A stretch of 64,000 nt of DNA from G965267425 sp965267425. GTDB taxonomy: Bacteria; Bacteroidota; Bacteroidia; Flavobacteriales_E; Vicingaceae. The notes under the pieces were generated by a model. The model was given only the letters and a program-made list of their open reading frames with translations. It was not told the DNA's origin and searched no databases. This document shows positions 36,186 through 44,706 of this stretch, piece after piece; position 1 is the first letter of the stretch; every line of letters begins with the position of its first letter. The position numbers were made by a program, and so were the translations under genes. The stretch spans positions 2,542,001 to 2,606,000 of the forward strand of contig OZ253959.1 in the NCBI GenBank assembly GCA_965267425.1, given 5' to 3'.

Positions 36186-37046
36186 ATGCCTTGGAAAATT
36201 CTTTTCTTTTTAATTATAGCAAATCATAGTTTAGGCCAATTTATGGTCACTGAGCATGGACTATTTACTCAAAATCCCTTTTTTGATCCAGCATTTATAA
36301 AACGATGGAAAATCAAAAATATCGTTGGAGATCATCAGTATAAAAAAGACAATGATGTAATCCGAGAAAGAATGGAAAGAATGCAATACTCATTCGACCG
36401 AAGTGGTAGATTAAAATCAACGAATCTTCAACAGCAGAACAAACGAGGACTGCAACAAACAGATGTCGCCTATCGATATGACCGAGCTTCGAATCTTACG
36501 GCTATTCGACAATCCGATCCTTATGGTTTTTACACAGTACATTTTGTTTGGGATCATCATGGAAATCCATCTAAACACTTTCAAACAAGAACTGATATAA
36601 ATCCACCAGGCGAAAACGAAAAATTAGTTTGGAAAGACAGCATTCATTGTCAAAAAAACGTTTGTATCTATTATAATGATGCCAAAAAAGCTTACAAAGA
36701 GAAGATGGAAGTTTTTGATTCGTCAGAAAATTCCAAAGAAATCATCACTAAATATTATAGAGGAAATTCAATTGCGTACCGAAAGATTTGGTATGACAAA
36801 AACCAACAAATCATTGTTTTGGAAAAAAAGGAAAACTTTCCTGGAAGCAAGATAATTCGGTTTGAATACGCGTATGATTCAAAATTACGTGTGGAAAAGG
36901 AAGACTATTTTGAAAATGGCGAACACATTTACACGCGCAAATTAAGTTACACCGGAATGCAGGGGTATCCGGAATTAAACCTTATACGATACCACAAGAA
37001 AAAGTACATCGATATTATCCAGTATAAAATCAGTTTTTTTGAATAA
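36186..37046 (+). CDS. Secreted protein of unknown function with YD/RHS-like segments
   Basis: I do not recognise this family. The 286-residue product has a signal peptide (about 1-18, ending SLGQ). Three segments resemble diverged YD repeats: MQYSFDRSGRLKSTN near residue 62, VAYRYDRASNLTAIRQ near 95 and RFEYAYDSKLRVEKEDYFE near 235, each with the Y-x-Y/F-D-x-x-x-x-L pattern. Real RHS proteins are much larger, so this is at most a minimal relative. The start is four bases past the DUF255 stop, which suggests co-transcription. Its last 17 bases overlap the end of the convergent tsaB. Confidence 0.62.
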   Translation: MPWKILFFLIIANHSLGQFMVTEHGLFTQNPFFDPAFIKRWKIKNIVGDHQYKKDNDVIRERMERMQYSFDRSGRLKSTNLQQQNKRGLQQTDVAYRYDRASNLTAIRQSDPYGFYTVHFVWDHHGNPSKHFQTRTDINPPGENEKLVWKDSIHCQKNVCIYYNDAKKAYKEKMEVFDSSENSKEIITKYYRGNSIAYRKIWYDKNQQIIVLEKKENFPGSKIIRFEYAYDSKLRVEKEDYFENGEHIYTRKLSYTGMQGYPELNLIRYHKKKYIDIIQYKISFFE

Positions 37047-37728
37047 GATCTTTGGCTTTAGTGGCTTTAAAGTCTTTGTAGTAAAAGGGTTCAAAATAAG
37101 CTACGTCCTCAAAATTCTCACTTTTGAAATAACGTTCCGCCAACTGTGCTAAATTGGAAGCCGACGGGAGACCATTAGAAAAATAATGGTAATTCGATTG
37201 ATTCTTCCAGACTTCGATGCACTTTTCTGCACCATCACCGAAATAGGCAATTGAATCTTGCTCTGATTCGTAAAATGGTTCTGAATCGATAATTTCTGCT
37301 CTTGTATCTAACAAGACATTCAAATTATTGTCAAAACAAGCCGTGTAAACTTCCATTCTTCTGGCGTCAATCATAGGACAAAGTACCCTGTGCTTGGTAT
37401 TCTTATTTTCATTTAACCAACCGGCAGCCATAGATTCTAGCGTGTTTATTCCTATAAGTGGGATTTGTAAGACAAAACAATATCCTTTCGCTGCAGAAAC
37501 CCCAATTCGCAATCCTGTATAAGATCCAGGTCCTTTGCTTACGGCTACCGCGTCAAGTTGATTCATGGAAATGTTGACCTCCGAGATTACCTCTTCTACG
37601 AAAACATGAATTTTTTCAGCATGCCTGTACCCGTCAGATTCCTCTCTGATAGCTAAGACGTTGCCATTTTCTGATACACAAACGGAACATACCGTTGTAG
37701 ATGTTTCTATGTTAAGAATTTTTGCCAA
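37030..37728 (-). CDS. tsaB: tRNA threonylcarbamoyladenosine biosynthesis protein TsaB
   Basis: The 232-residue product starts ILNIETSTTVCSVCVSENG and has AVSKGPGSYTGLRIGVSAAKG near residue 65, the TsaB signature of the ASKHA fold. With TsaD and TsaE it makes the t6A modification on ANN-decoding tRNAs. It lacks the metal-binding motif of TsaD, as expected. It lies three bases downstream of the TolC-family gene and is probably translated from the same message. It overlaps the convergent YD-like gene by 17 bases. Confidence 0.93.
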   Translation of the reverse strand: MAKILNIETSTTVCSVCVSENGNVLAIREESDGYRHAEKIHVFVEEVISEVNISMNQLDAVAVSKGPGSYTGLRIGVSAAKGYCFVLQIPLIGINTLESMAAGWLNENKNTKHRVLCPMIDARRMEVYTACFDNNLNVLLDTRAEIIDSEPFYESEQDSIAYFGDGAEKCIEVWKNQSNYHYFSNGLPSASNLAQLAERYFKSENFEDVAYFEPFYYKDFKATKAKDLIQKN

Positions 37729-37731
37729 AAC

Positions 37732-39051
37732 CTAAAACTTCAAAGGTCTTCCCTGGAAAAAATCCAGGATTTTTGATTTGAAAACCAAATCATATTTGGA
37801 CCTCAACATATCTGATTCCGCTCTGCGAAGATCGTTTTTAATGGAGTTAAAATCAACAGAATTAATCACTCCCAGTTCGAATCGTTGTTGTGCGTATTTA
37901 AAGGATTCTCTTCGGGCGGTTACAGTTCGTTTATTTGCTTCATAACTATTGGAGGCTGCCAAAACATCAGCATAAGCGGTTTCAACGTCTTGCTTCAATT
38001 GATCTTTCATTCGCTTGAGCTCCGTATTGGCTCTCTCTGATTGCAATTTGGATCGATCAATTTGATATTGAATTGACCAACGTGTAAAAATCGGAACAGA
38101 CAAATTGAAACCAAAAGATTGAAACGCATTGTCACTGAACTGATCTCTGAATATTCTGTCATCCGAACTTGTATAACGACTTCCAATGTCTCCACCAAGA
38201 TTTAATGTTGGATATCTACCACCTTTAGCAATCGATAAATCCTTCAACGAACTTTCATACTTGAGCTCCGCACTTTTTATTTCCGGCATTATCTCTAATG
38301 ATTGTTGATATACTTCAGTAACAGGCACAACATTTGAGTAGGTATAATTACTGTCAATAGCAGGATATGAAATTTCAAAAGGTTGATCACTGCTCAATTG
38401 AAGCAATTGAACCAAAGCAAGCGTTGATAGATTAACTTGATTTTCAGTATTTACTAAATCGAGCTGCTCTTGTGCATATTGGGCTTCCAGATCCAATAAG
38501 TTAGCTCTTGCCGCCCCTCCGGCATCTACGCGCAATTTTAACCTATCCACTTGTTGCTTGGTTACTTCAACCTGTTGTTGCGCCAAACCATTTAGTTCTA
38601 TATTAAATATAATGGTTAGAAAAGCATTCAATATTCGCAATCGGATATCATTTCGTACTACTTCAGCATCGTATTTAGTTGCCAGGTAATCAATATTGCT
38701 TTTTTGGATGGTATTAATTCGTTGAAAGCCGTTGAACAAATTAACATTCGCACTCAACGACAAATTCGCGTTTTGAATGGTTTCATTACCGGCAAACTCA
38801 TTGGTTGCAGGGTCAATTGACTTTCCAAACAACAATGTATTGTTACCATTTCCATAAAAATCAGGGAGTAAGTTCATTCTGGATTGTTTCACATCCTTTT
38901 CTGAAATCACCACATCAATATCGGCTTGTTTAACATTTAAGTTGTGCTGCAACGCATATTCGATGCAATTTTCTAAAGTCCAGACTTCCTGACCTTTTGC
39001 AGCAGAAAACGCCAACATGAAAGAAAGAAAAACAATGGCGATTTTAATCAC
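37732..39051 (-). CDS. TolC-family outer-membrane efflux protein
   Basis: The 439-residue protein has a signal peptide (about 1-20, AAKGQ) and the TolC repeat layout of long helices with short strands: WTLENCIEYALQHNLNVKQADIDV near the start, VNLFNGFQRINTI near 110 and LNLSVPIFTRWSIQYQIDRSK near 310. It would form the outer-membrane duct of a tripartite exporter. No adaptor or inner-membrane pump lies beside it; the neighbours are OmpA-like and tsaB. The start is GTG (complement of 39049-39051), with a promoter -7 element 18 bases upstream. Confidence 0.88.
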   Translation of the reverse strand: MIKIAIVFLSFMLAFSAAKGQEVWTLENCIEYALQHNLNVKQADIDVVISEKDVKQSRMNLLPDFYGNGNNTLLFGKSIDPATNEFAGNETIQNANLSLSANVNLFNGFQRINTIQKSNIDYLATKYDAEVVRNDIRLRILNAFLTIIFNIELNGLAQQQVEVTKQQVDRLKLRVDAGGAARANLLDLEAQYAQEQLDLVNTENQVNLSTLALVQLLQLSSDQPFEISYPAIDSNYTYSNVVPVTEVYQQSLEIMPEIKSAELKYESSLKDLSIAKGGRYPTLNLGGDIGSRYTSSDDRIFRDQFSDNAFQSFGFNLSVPIFTRWSIQYQIDRSKLQSERANTELKRMKDQLKQDVETAYADVLAASNSYEANKRTVTARRESFKYAQQRFELGVINSVDFNSIKNDLRRAESDMLRSKYDLVFKSKILDFFQGRPLKF

Positions 39052-39068
39052 GTTAGTTGCTAAAGAGG

Positions 39069-39076
39069 CAAATATA
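39069..39076 (-). promoter_or_regulatory. Possible -7 element of the tolC-tsaB promoter
   Basis: TATATTTG on the minus strand is a perfect TAnnTTTG, 18 bases before the GTG start. The upstream TTTG element is not clear. Confidence 0.38.
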
Positions 39077-39134
39077 AACTGAAATTATCAGGGAGAATCC
39101 TAACTTTTGTTAACGAATCTAAAATTGAAACAGA

Positions 39135-40406
39135 TTAGATTTCAAGAATCACAATTTCAACTCTGCGATTGGCTTTTTCTTGCTCGTAGGTGGATGGAGT
39201 AGGATAAATCATAAATTCATTGCCCATACCTTTCACTTTCATGCGGTCATGATCAATTCCTTCACCAACAAGGTAACTCTTGATTTCTTCAGCTCTTTTC
39301 AAGGAGAATTTTTTCACCTTTCCTGAATTTTCATAACCTGGAGCATTCACATGTCCTCGAATCTCCACCACGGCAGAGGCATTGGACTTCATGAAATCAA
39401 GTAACTCTTCCATCGCGTTAATAGAAGAGGGTAGCATGTGTGTTGTATTTTCTCTGAAAACAATATCTTTTAAGACTATTTTATTTCCTTCTTTCATTTT
39501 GGAAAGGGAAATTTTAATTGGTTCTGACACCGTTTGTTCGTTACTTTTAATCTTAAAAGACTCAAATAGGTAACCTTCTTTGTGAACATTGATATGAATC
39601 CATTGGTCTTTCGGAACATCTACTGTCCATTCACTTACATCTGCTTTGGAAAGAGACGAATCACTTCTGGTCATTCCAATGATTTCAATTTCAGTTTTTA
39701 ATGGATTATTCGATTCTTCATCATACACTTCAAATTGAAGAGGAACCAAATCAGTTGCTACAACGGTTGGTTCTTCGAAATAGGCAAATTCTTCTCCTGA
39801 AACAGGTTCTGGAGTAAGCACAATTTCGGGCTTGTCTTCTACTATATCTAAGGTCAATTCAAAACCTTTTTTCTGATTGTGATTAATGTCTACAACAAGC
39901 AAATAAGCCATGGCGGAGGCGGCTTGCACGGTTTTACTAAAATTCGGATTTACCCCTGCAGGTTCAAATGCTTTGACGGCATCTTTACTTAGTCCTGTTT
40001 TTCCACCTTTTTCAGCATCATTTCTTGCAAGGTTTGACCGAATCGGCTGCAATTTTCCTAGAATAATTTCTTCACAGGCCATTTCATTTTTCTCTTCAAA
40101 CAAAATGAAATCCCAATCATTTTTAGGATCTTCTGGGATGATGGAAAAATTAATTTCTGCAGGATTCTCAACAAAAAAACGAAACCATATTGTATTGTGT
40201 TCCTCAGTAAACAACTTTGGATTGTTCAAGTCATTTCCTTTGAATTCTAATATTCCACCATGACCCTCAACCTGTTCTATGATTTTGGAATGTTCTTCAA
40301 GAAACATGGCAGATTTACAGTCAGCATGTTCACTGACTTGAGCAATAGACAATTCACAAAGAAATAGCGCAACAAAAACAATATTGCGCAAGGCTATATT
40401 TCTCAT
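39135..40406 (-). CDS. OmpA C-terminal-domain envelope protein (paralogue 2)
   Basis: I place the start at the ATG whose complement ends at 40406, because MRNIALRNIVFVALFLCELS is a good signal peptide and a promoter-like -7 box lies inside the longer reading frame. The protein is then 423 residues: a pre-peptidase-like beta domain (about 30-185), a carboxypeptidase-regulatory-like domain (about 220-300) and an OmpA domain (about 305-423) with VEIRGHVNAPGYE and KFSLKRAEEIKSYLV. The layout equals that of the protein at 18734-19951, with low identity. Here too the peptidoglycan-binding Asp is Asn. It is upstream of the TolC gene in the same direction, separated by 84 bases. Confidence 0.78.
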   Translation of the reverse strand: MRNIALRNIVFVALFLCELSIAQVSEHADCKSAMFLEEHSKIIEQVEGHGGILEFKGNDLNNPKLFTEEHNTIWFRFFVENPAEINFSIIPEDPKNDWDFILFEEKNEMACEEIILGKLQPIRSNLARNDAEKGGKTGLSKDAVKAFEPAGVNPNFSKTVQAASAMAYLLVVDINHNQKKGFELTLDIVEDKPEIVLTPEPVSGEEFAYFEEPTVVATDLVPLQFEVYDEESNNPLKTEIEIIGMTRSDSSLSKADVSEWTVDVPKDQWIHINVHKEGYLFESFKIKSNEQTVSEPIKISLSKMKEGNKIVLKDIVFRENTTHMLPSSINAMEELLDFMKSNASAVVEIRGHVNAPGYENSGKVKKFSLKRAEEIKSYLVGEGIDHDRMKVKGMGNEFMIYPTPSTYEQEKANRRVEIVILEI

Positions 40407-40436
40407 TTTTACTAGGTCAACTGTTCTTCTTATCAA

Positions 40437-40444
40437 CAAAAATA
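40437..40444 (-). promoter_or_regulatory. Possible -7 element for the second OmpA gene
   Basis: TATTTTTG on the minus strand is a perfect TAnnTTTG, 31 bases before the chosen ATG. A 5-bp inverted repeat (AGACC/GGTCT, arms 40445-40449 and 40454-40458) sits directly upstream in the spacer. Confidence 0.4.
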
Positions 40445-40612
40445 AGACCATCCGGTCTAAAATTATTGAATAATTAGGCACAAAATAATGAATTATAGTT
40501 CGTTGATTGCCCGCTTAATGTCAGTTTAAAAACGATGAATTGTTAATAACTTAAGATTAATTACTGTACCTTCTTGTGTGTCCCATGACCAAGTCTGGAA
40601 CATTTGGCGCAT

Positions 40613-40645
40613 AAAAAACTCCCTCAGTTCATCACATTGAGGGAG
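40613..40645 (-). terminator. Intrinsic terminator, minus strand
   Basis: Stem CTCCCTCA/TGAGGGAG (arms 40619-40626 and 40638-40645), 11-base loop, followed on the minus strand by six T's. It begins five bases after the stop of the 37-aa frame. Confidence 0.82.
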
Positions 40646-40650
40646 CATTC

Positions 40651-40764
40651 TCAGAGCCATTTATCAAAAGCAGCCATCAATCGAAAAAACTTAATGACAA
40701 GTTTGATCCATTTGATTAGACAATTTTGAATAGATCGACTCTTTTCAGTATTTAAAAAATCCAT
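40651..40764 (-). CDS. Candidate 37-aa basic amphipathic small protein
   Basis: I read this frame by hand; it starts ATG (complement of 40762-40764) and ends TGA (40651-40653). The product begins MDFLNTEKSRS and has a basic, Trp- and Phe-containing amphipathic stretch (IKWIKLVIKFFRLMAAF), with six Lys/Arg in the second half being spaced as on a helix. An intrinsic terminator follows five bases after the stop and another terminator lies 50 bases upstream, so it occupies its own possible transcription unit. A frame this short can occur by chance. A leader with GAAATTTG (one mismatch to TAnnTTTG) lies directly before the ATG. It could be a membrane-active peptide, a type I toxin-like peptide or no gene. 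Confidence 0.38.
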   Translation of the reverse strand: MDFLNTEKSRSIQNCLIKWIKLVIKFFRLMAAFDKWL

Positions 40765-40811
40765 AGTACTCAAATTTCCCCTGACGAATTTGTCAAGGGA
40801 TGCCTGGAAAC

Positions 40812-40840
40812 AAAAAACCCGGGTTAATGACTCCCGGGCT
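40812..40840 (-). terminator. Intrinsic terminator of the metH operon
   Basis: Stem CCCGGG/CCCGGG (40818-40823 and 40833-40838), nine-base loop, followed on the minus strand by six T's; about 180 bases after the metH stop. T's on the plus side also allow function in the other direction. Confidence 0.78.
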
Positions 40841-41023
40841 TTTTACTTATTCTAATGACATTTCATGACATTAGCATTCGAATACATATTGATTTTAAAC
40901 ACTGGTTCAAATTTACCAGACAAAAAGTCGATAACTTTTGAATAGGTACTTTCTTTTATTAAAAAAAGCAGTTTATTATTTAAAGTCTTAGATACATTCT
41001 TGGAGAATGATTTTCACATCTCA

Positions 41024-43708
41024 TCAATCCCGGTAATTCAAATTTGGTGCAAGCCATTTTTCCATTTCATCCATAGTGCCTTTCTTTCTTCTTGCGTAAT
41101 CTTTTACTTGGTCTTTGCTTATTTTACCAAGCCCAAAATACTTGGAATCAGGGTGAGCAAAATAATACCCGCTAACAGAAGCAGCCGGGTACATTGCGCA
41201 TGATTCTGTAAGCGAAATTCCTATTTGTTCTTCCACATTTAACAAATCAAAGATTTTTCGTTTTTCAGTATGATCAGGACAAGCTGGATAACCTGGTGCA
41301 GGTCTGATTCCATGGTATTGTTCTGCAATTAGATCATCATTTGTAAAACGCTCATCTTTCGCATAACCCCAATATTCTTTCCGTACATTTTCATGTAACT
41401 TTTCAGCCAAAGCTTCTGCCAATCTATCGGCAACCGCCTTAATCAGAATCACATTGTATTCGTCATGGTCTTTTTCAAAAGCTTGAATATATTTTTCAAT
41501 TCCCAATCCAGCCGTTACGGCAAAAAATCCTAAATAATCTTCTTTATTAGACTCCACCGGTGCAATGAAATCACTTAGACAATAATTGAATGTTTTTTCA
41601 CTTTTTTTGGTTTGTTGCCTCAAAAAATGAAACATCCATGATTGATCATTTGTATCCGTAATTTCCACATCGTCACCAATGGAATTGGCTTTATATATCC
41701 CTACTATTCCTTTGCTTTTCAACTGATTTTCTCTTACAAGCTTATCCAACAATTGATTGGCATTGTCAAACAAATTTTTTGCTTCGGTTCCCACATTTTC
41801 ATCCTCAAAAATTTTGGGGTACTTTCCTTTTAGCATCCATGTTTGAAAAAATGGAGTCCAGTCAATGTACTTTCTGATTTCCGATATCGGTTCGTTATCA
41901 AATACATGGATTCCTGGTTTATCTGGAACTACAATTTGATTGAAGTCATTTTCGTCTTTCCATCTATTTGCACTTGCATCTTGAATAGTCACGTATTGTT
42001 TTGATTCCTTTCGTGATCCATGGTTAACTCTCATTTCATTGTACTTCTCTTTCATCTCTTGTTGAAAGTCAATCTTTTCCTCTCCAAGAATTCTGGACAT
42101 CACAGGAACACTTTTGGATGCGTCATGAACATGAATGACAGGTCCGCCATAATGAGGGTCAATTTTCACAGCTGTATGAATATTTGAGGTGGTAGCACCG
42201 CCAATCAACAAGGGAAGGGAAAATTTCTGTTTTTCCATTTCCTGAGCTACTCCTACCATTTCATCCAATGAAGGAGTAATCAAACCACTAAGTCCAATAG
42301 CATCCACTTTTTCTTCAATGGCCTTTTTTAGGATTTTGTCTGTTGGCACCATCACTCCCATGTCAACAATCTTGTAGTTGTTACACGCCAGAACCACACC
42401 AACAATGTTCTTCCCTATGTCGTGCACATCTCCTTTAACAGTGGCAAGTAAAATCTTTTTCTCATTGTCTATGTTCCCCTTGTTGTTCGCTTTTTCCGCC
42501 TCCAAATAAGGCTCTAAATAGGCAACTGCCTTTTTCATTACCCTGGCACTTTTAACAACTTGAGGTAAGAACATTTTACCACTTCCAAACAAATCCCCAA
42601 CCACATTCATGCCATCCATGAGTGGGCCTTCAATCACTTTCAAGGGTCTTTGATATTTTTCAAGCGCTTCTTGAGTGTCCTCATCTATGTAGTTAATAAT
42701 TCCTTTCACCAAAGCATGGGACAATCGCTCTTCAACAGAATTAGATCTCCACTCTTCAAGCTTTTCTGTTTTTTCTTTCCCTCCTTTCAGGGTAGCTGCA
42801 AAATCTAATAATCTCTCAGTGGCATCGTCCCTTCTATCCAATAATACATCTTCAACCTTTTCAAGCAGTTCTTTCTCGATTTCATCATATACCTCCAACA
42901 TGGTAGGATTAACAATTCCCATTTCCATACCATTTTGAATAGCATGGTATAAAAACGATGAGTGCATAGCTTCACGAACTGCTGAATTGCCACGAAATGA
43001 AAACGAAACATTACTTACTCCTCCGCTCACATGTGCTCCTGGTAAATTTTCACGAATCCATTTGGTTGCCTTGAAAAAATTCACAGCATTTTGCCTGTGC
43101 TCTTCCATTCCCGTTGCAACTGGAAAAACATTGGGATCAAAAATGATATCCTGTTTTGTAAAACCAACAGTATCAACCAGTATATCGTAAGACCGTTTAC
43201 AAATTTCTATGCGTCGTTCAAACGTATCAGCTTGACCTTTTTCATCAAACGCCATGACAACGACAGCCGCACCGTACATCTTAATTTTTTTGGCTTGGGC
43301 AATAAAAGTCTCTTCCCCTTCTTTTAGGCTAATTGAATTGACAATACCCTTTCCTTGTAAACATTTTAATCCTGCCTCAATGACTTCCCATTTTGACGAA
43401 TCGATCATAAATGGAACGCGTGCAATTTCCGGCTCAGCAGAAATAAGATTAACGAATTTCACCATAGCCTCAACTCCATCAATCATAGCTTCATCCATGT
43501 TGATGTCAATGATTTGAGCACCCCCTTGAACTTGCTCCAGCGCTACTTCTACAGCCTCTTCATACTTATCTTCCTGAATAAGTCTAAGAAACTTACGAGA
43601 TCCAGTAACGTTTGTCCGCTCACCAATATTGATAAAATTGGAATCTGGAGTAAGTATTAAAGGCTCCAGGCCACTTAATTGTAAAGGAGGAATCTTATCC
43701 TTATGCAT
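41024..43708 (-). CDS. metH: Methionine synthase, B12-dependent: folate, cobalamin and reactivation domains
   Basis: The 894-residue protein is the C-terminal two-thirds of MetH. It has the pterin/methyltetrahydrofolate domain (about 20-285; FINIGERTNVTGSRKFLRLI, VDINMDEAMIDG-type motifs), the cobalamin cap (about 330-420), the B12-binding Rossmann domain with the DxHxxG motif (ATVKGDVHDIGKNIVGVVL near 427, then GLSGLITPSLDEM) and the AdoMet reactivation domain (about 600-890; GIRPAPGYPACPDHTEK). The homocysteine-binding domain is a separate upstream gene, overlapping by eight bases. Together they methylate homocysteine. The split is a normal form in Bacteroidota rather than a frameshift: each part starts and ends at a domain boundary. 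Confidence 0.94.
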   Translation of the reverse strand: MHKDKIPPLQLSGLEPLILTPDSNFINIGERTNVTGSRKFLRLIQEDKYEEAVEVALEQVQGGAQIIDINMDEAMIDGVEAMVKFVNLISAEPEIARVPFMIDSSKWEVIEAGLKCLQGKGIVNSISLKEGEETFIAQAKKIKMYGAAVVVMAFDEKGQADTFERRIEICKRSYDILVDTVGFTKQDIIFDPNVFPVATGMEEHRQNAVNFFKATKWIRENLPGAHVSGGVSNVSFSFRGNSAVREAMHSSFLYHAIQNGMEMGIVNPTMLEVYDEIEKELLEKVEDVLLDRRDDATERLLDFAATLKGGKEKTEKLEEWRSNSVEERLSHALVKGIINYIDEDTQEALEKYQRPLKVIEGPLMDGMNVVGDLFGSGKMFLPQVVKSARVMKKAVAYLEPYLEAEKANNKGNIDNEKKILLATVKGDVHDIGKNIVGVVLACNNYKIVDMGVMVPTDKILKKAIEEKVDAIGLSGLITPSLDEMVGVAQEMEKQKFSLPLLIGGATTSNIHTAVKIDPHYGGPVIHVHDASKSVPVMSRILGEEKIDFQQEMKEKYNEMRVNHGSRKESKQYVTIQDASANRWKDENDFNQIVVPDKPGIHVFDNEPISEIRKYIDWTPFFQTWMLKGKYPKIFEDENVGTEAKNLFDNANQLLDKLVRENQLKSKGIVGIYKANSIGDDVEITDTNDQSWMFHFLRQQTKKSEKTFNYCLSDFIAPVESNKEDYLGFFAVTAGLGIEKYIQAFEKDHDEYNVILIKAVADRLAEALAEKLHENVRKEYWGYAKDERFTNDDLIAEQYHGIRPAPGYPACPDHTEKRKIFDLLNVEEQIGISLTESCAMYPAASVSGYYFAHPDSKYFGLGKISKDQVKDYARRKKGTMDEMEKWLAPNLNYRD

Positions 43709-44699
43709 GAACTAATTTTTTTCGTGGCTCTACTTTTGCAGCAGCTTCTGCTATTGCTGATATATGCGCTGGTGTTGTCCCGCAACATCCTCCAACAATG
43801 TTCAACAAACCATCATCCATAAATTGTTTCAACATGGTTGCCATTTGTTCTGGTGTCTGATCGTATTCACCAAATTCATTGGGAAGCCCGGCATTAGGAT
43901 GTGCACTCACAAAAGCTTCAGCTTTATCACTGAGCGTTTTAATAAATGGCTTTAATTCCTCTGCTCCCAGGGCACAATTAAAACCAATACTCAACATGGG
44001 AGAATGAGACAAGGCATTCAAAAATGCTTCAGTAGTTTGACCAGAAAGCGTTCGTCCACTTGCGTCAGTAATCGTACCTGAAATCATTATGGGTACATCT
44101 ATATTTCGTTCAAGCAAAATGGAATTAATGGCAAATAAACAAGCTTTGGCATTCAGTGTATCAAATATGGTCTCCACTAATAAAATGTCAACGTTGCCAT
44201 CTAATAATCCATTGATTTGTATCGAATAACTATCAAACAATTGATCAAAATTTGTTGCTCTGTATCCTGGGTTGTTCACATCGGGAGAAATCGATGCCGT
44301 TCGATTTGTAGGCCCGATTGATCCTGCAACAAATCTCGGTTTGTCAGGTGTACGTTGTGTCATTGCATCTGCTTCTTGTCTTGCCAGCACTGCACTTTCG
44401 TAACACAATCGATAGGATAAATCTTCCAACTGGTAATCGGCTTGTGCAATGGTTGTACTGCAAAACGTGTTGGTCTCGATAATGTCCGCTCCTGCTTCTA
44501 AATATTCTTTGTGAATTTCTCGAATGATATCCGGTCTTGTAATGCTCAACAAATCATTATTGCCCTTCAAAGGAGAAGCATGATCTTTGAATTCTTGTCC
44601 GCGATAATCTGACTCTTCAAGTTTATAACGTTGAATCATGGTTCCCATGGCACCATCAAGCACCATGATTCTATTTTCCAGTATGTCGTTAATCTTCAT
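43701..44699 (-). CDS. metH: Methionine synthase, homocysteine S-methyltransferase subunit
   Basis: The 332-residue protein is the N-terminal module of MetH as a stand-alone gene. It begins ILENRIMVLDGAMGTMIQRY and carries the three zinc-binding cysteines: one in IGFNCALGAEEL near 235 and two adjacent ones in IVGGCCGTTPAHISA near 308. It binds and activates homocysteine for methyl transfer from the B12 subunit encoded by the next gene. The SAM-I riboswitch ends eight bases before its ATG, so the whole two-gene operon should be shut off when AdoMet is plentiful. Confidence 0.94.
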   Translation of the reverse strand: MKINDILENRIMVLDGAMGTMIQRYKLEESDYRGQEFKDHASPLKGNNDLLSITRPDIIREIHKEYLEAGADIIETNTFCSTTIAQADYQLEDLSYRLCYESAVLARQEADAMTQRTPDKPRFVAGSIGPTNRTASISPDVNNPGYRATNFDQLFDSYSIQINGLLDGNVDILLVETIFDTLNAKACLFAINSILLERNIDVPIMISGTITDASGRTLSGQTTEAFLNALSHSPMLSIGFNCALGAEELKPFIKTLSDKAEAFVSAHPNAGLPNEFGEYDQTPEQMATMLKQFMDDGLLNIVGGCCGTTPAHISAIAEAAAKVEPRKKLVHA

Positions 44700-44706
44700 T
44701 TTATTG

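Larger units (their letters stand above)
40407..41023. other. 617-base gap holding two terminators and one small reading frame
   Basis: No long gene is present. The left part (40407-40610) carries the promoter of the OmpA gene and otherwise nothing I can name. A terminator at 40613-40645 and another at 40812-40840 flank a possible 37-aa coding sequence. A further inverted repeat (CCCCTGAC/GTCAAGGG, about 40778-40799) lies between the small frame and the right terminator. The right part (40845-41023) is AT-rich, directly downstream of metH, with nothing recognised. Confidence 0.6.

Noticed and set aside
43701..43708. Overlap of two metH parts, first read as a frameshifted gene
   Set aside because: Each part has its own start, ends at a domain border and keeps all catalytic residues; the split form is known in the phylum.
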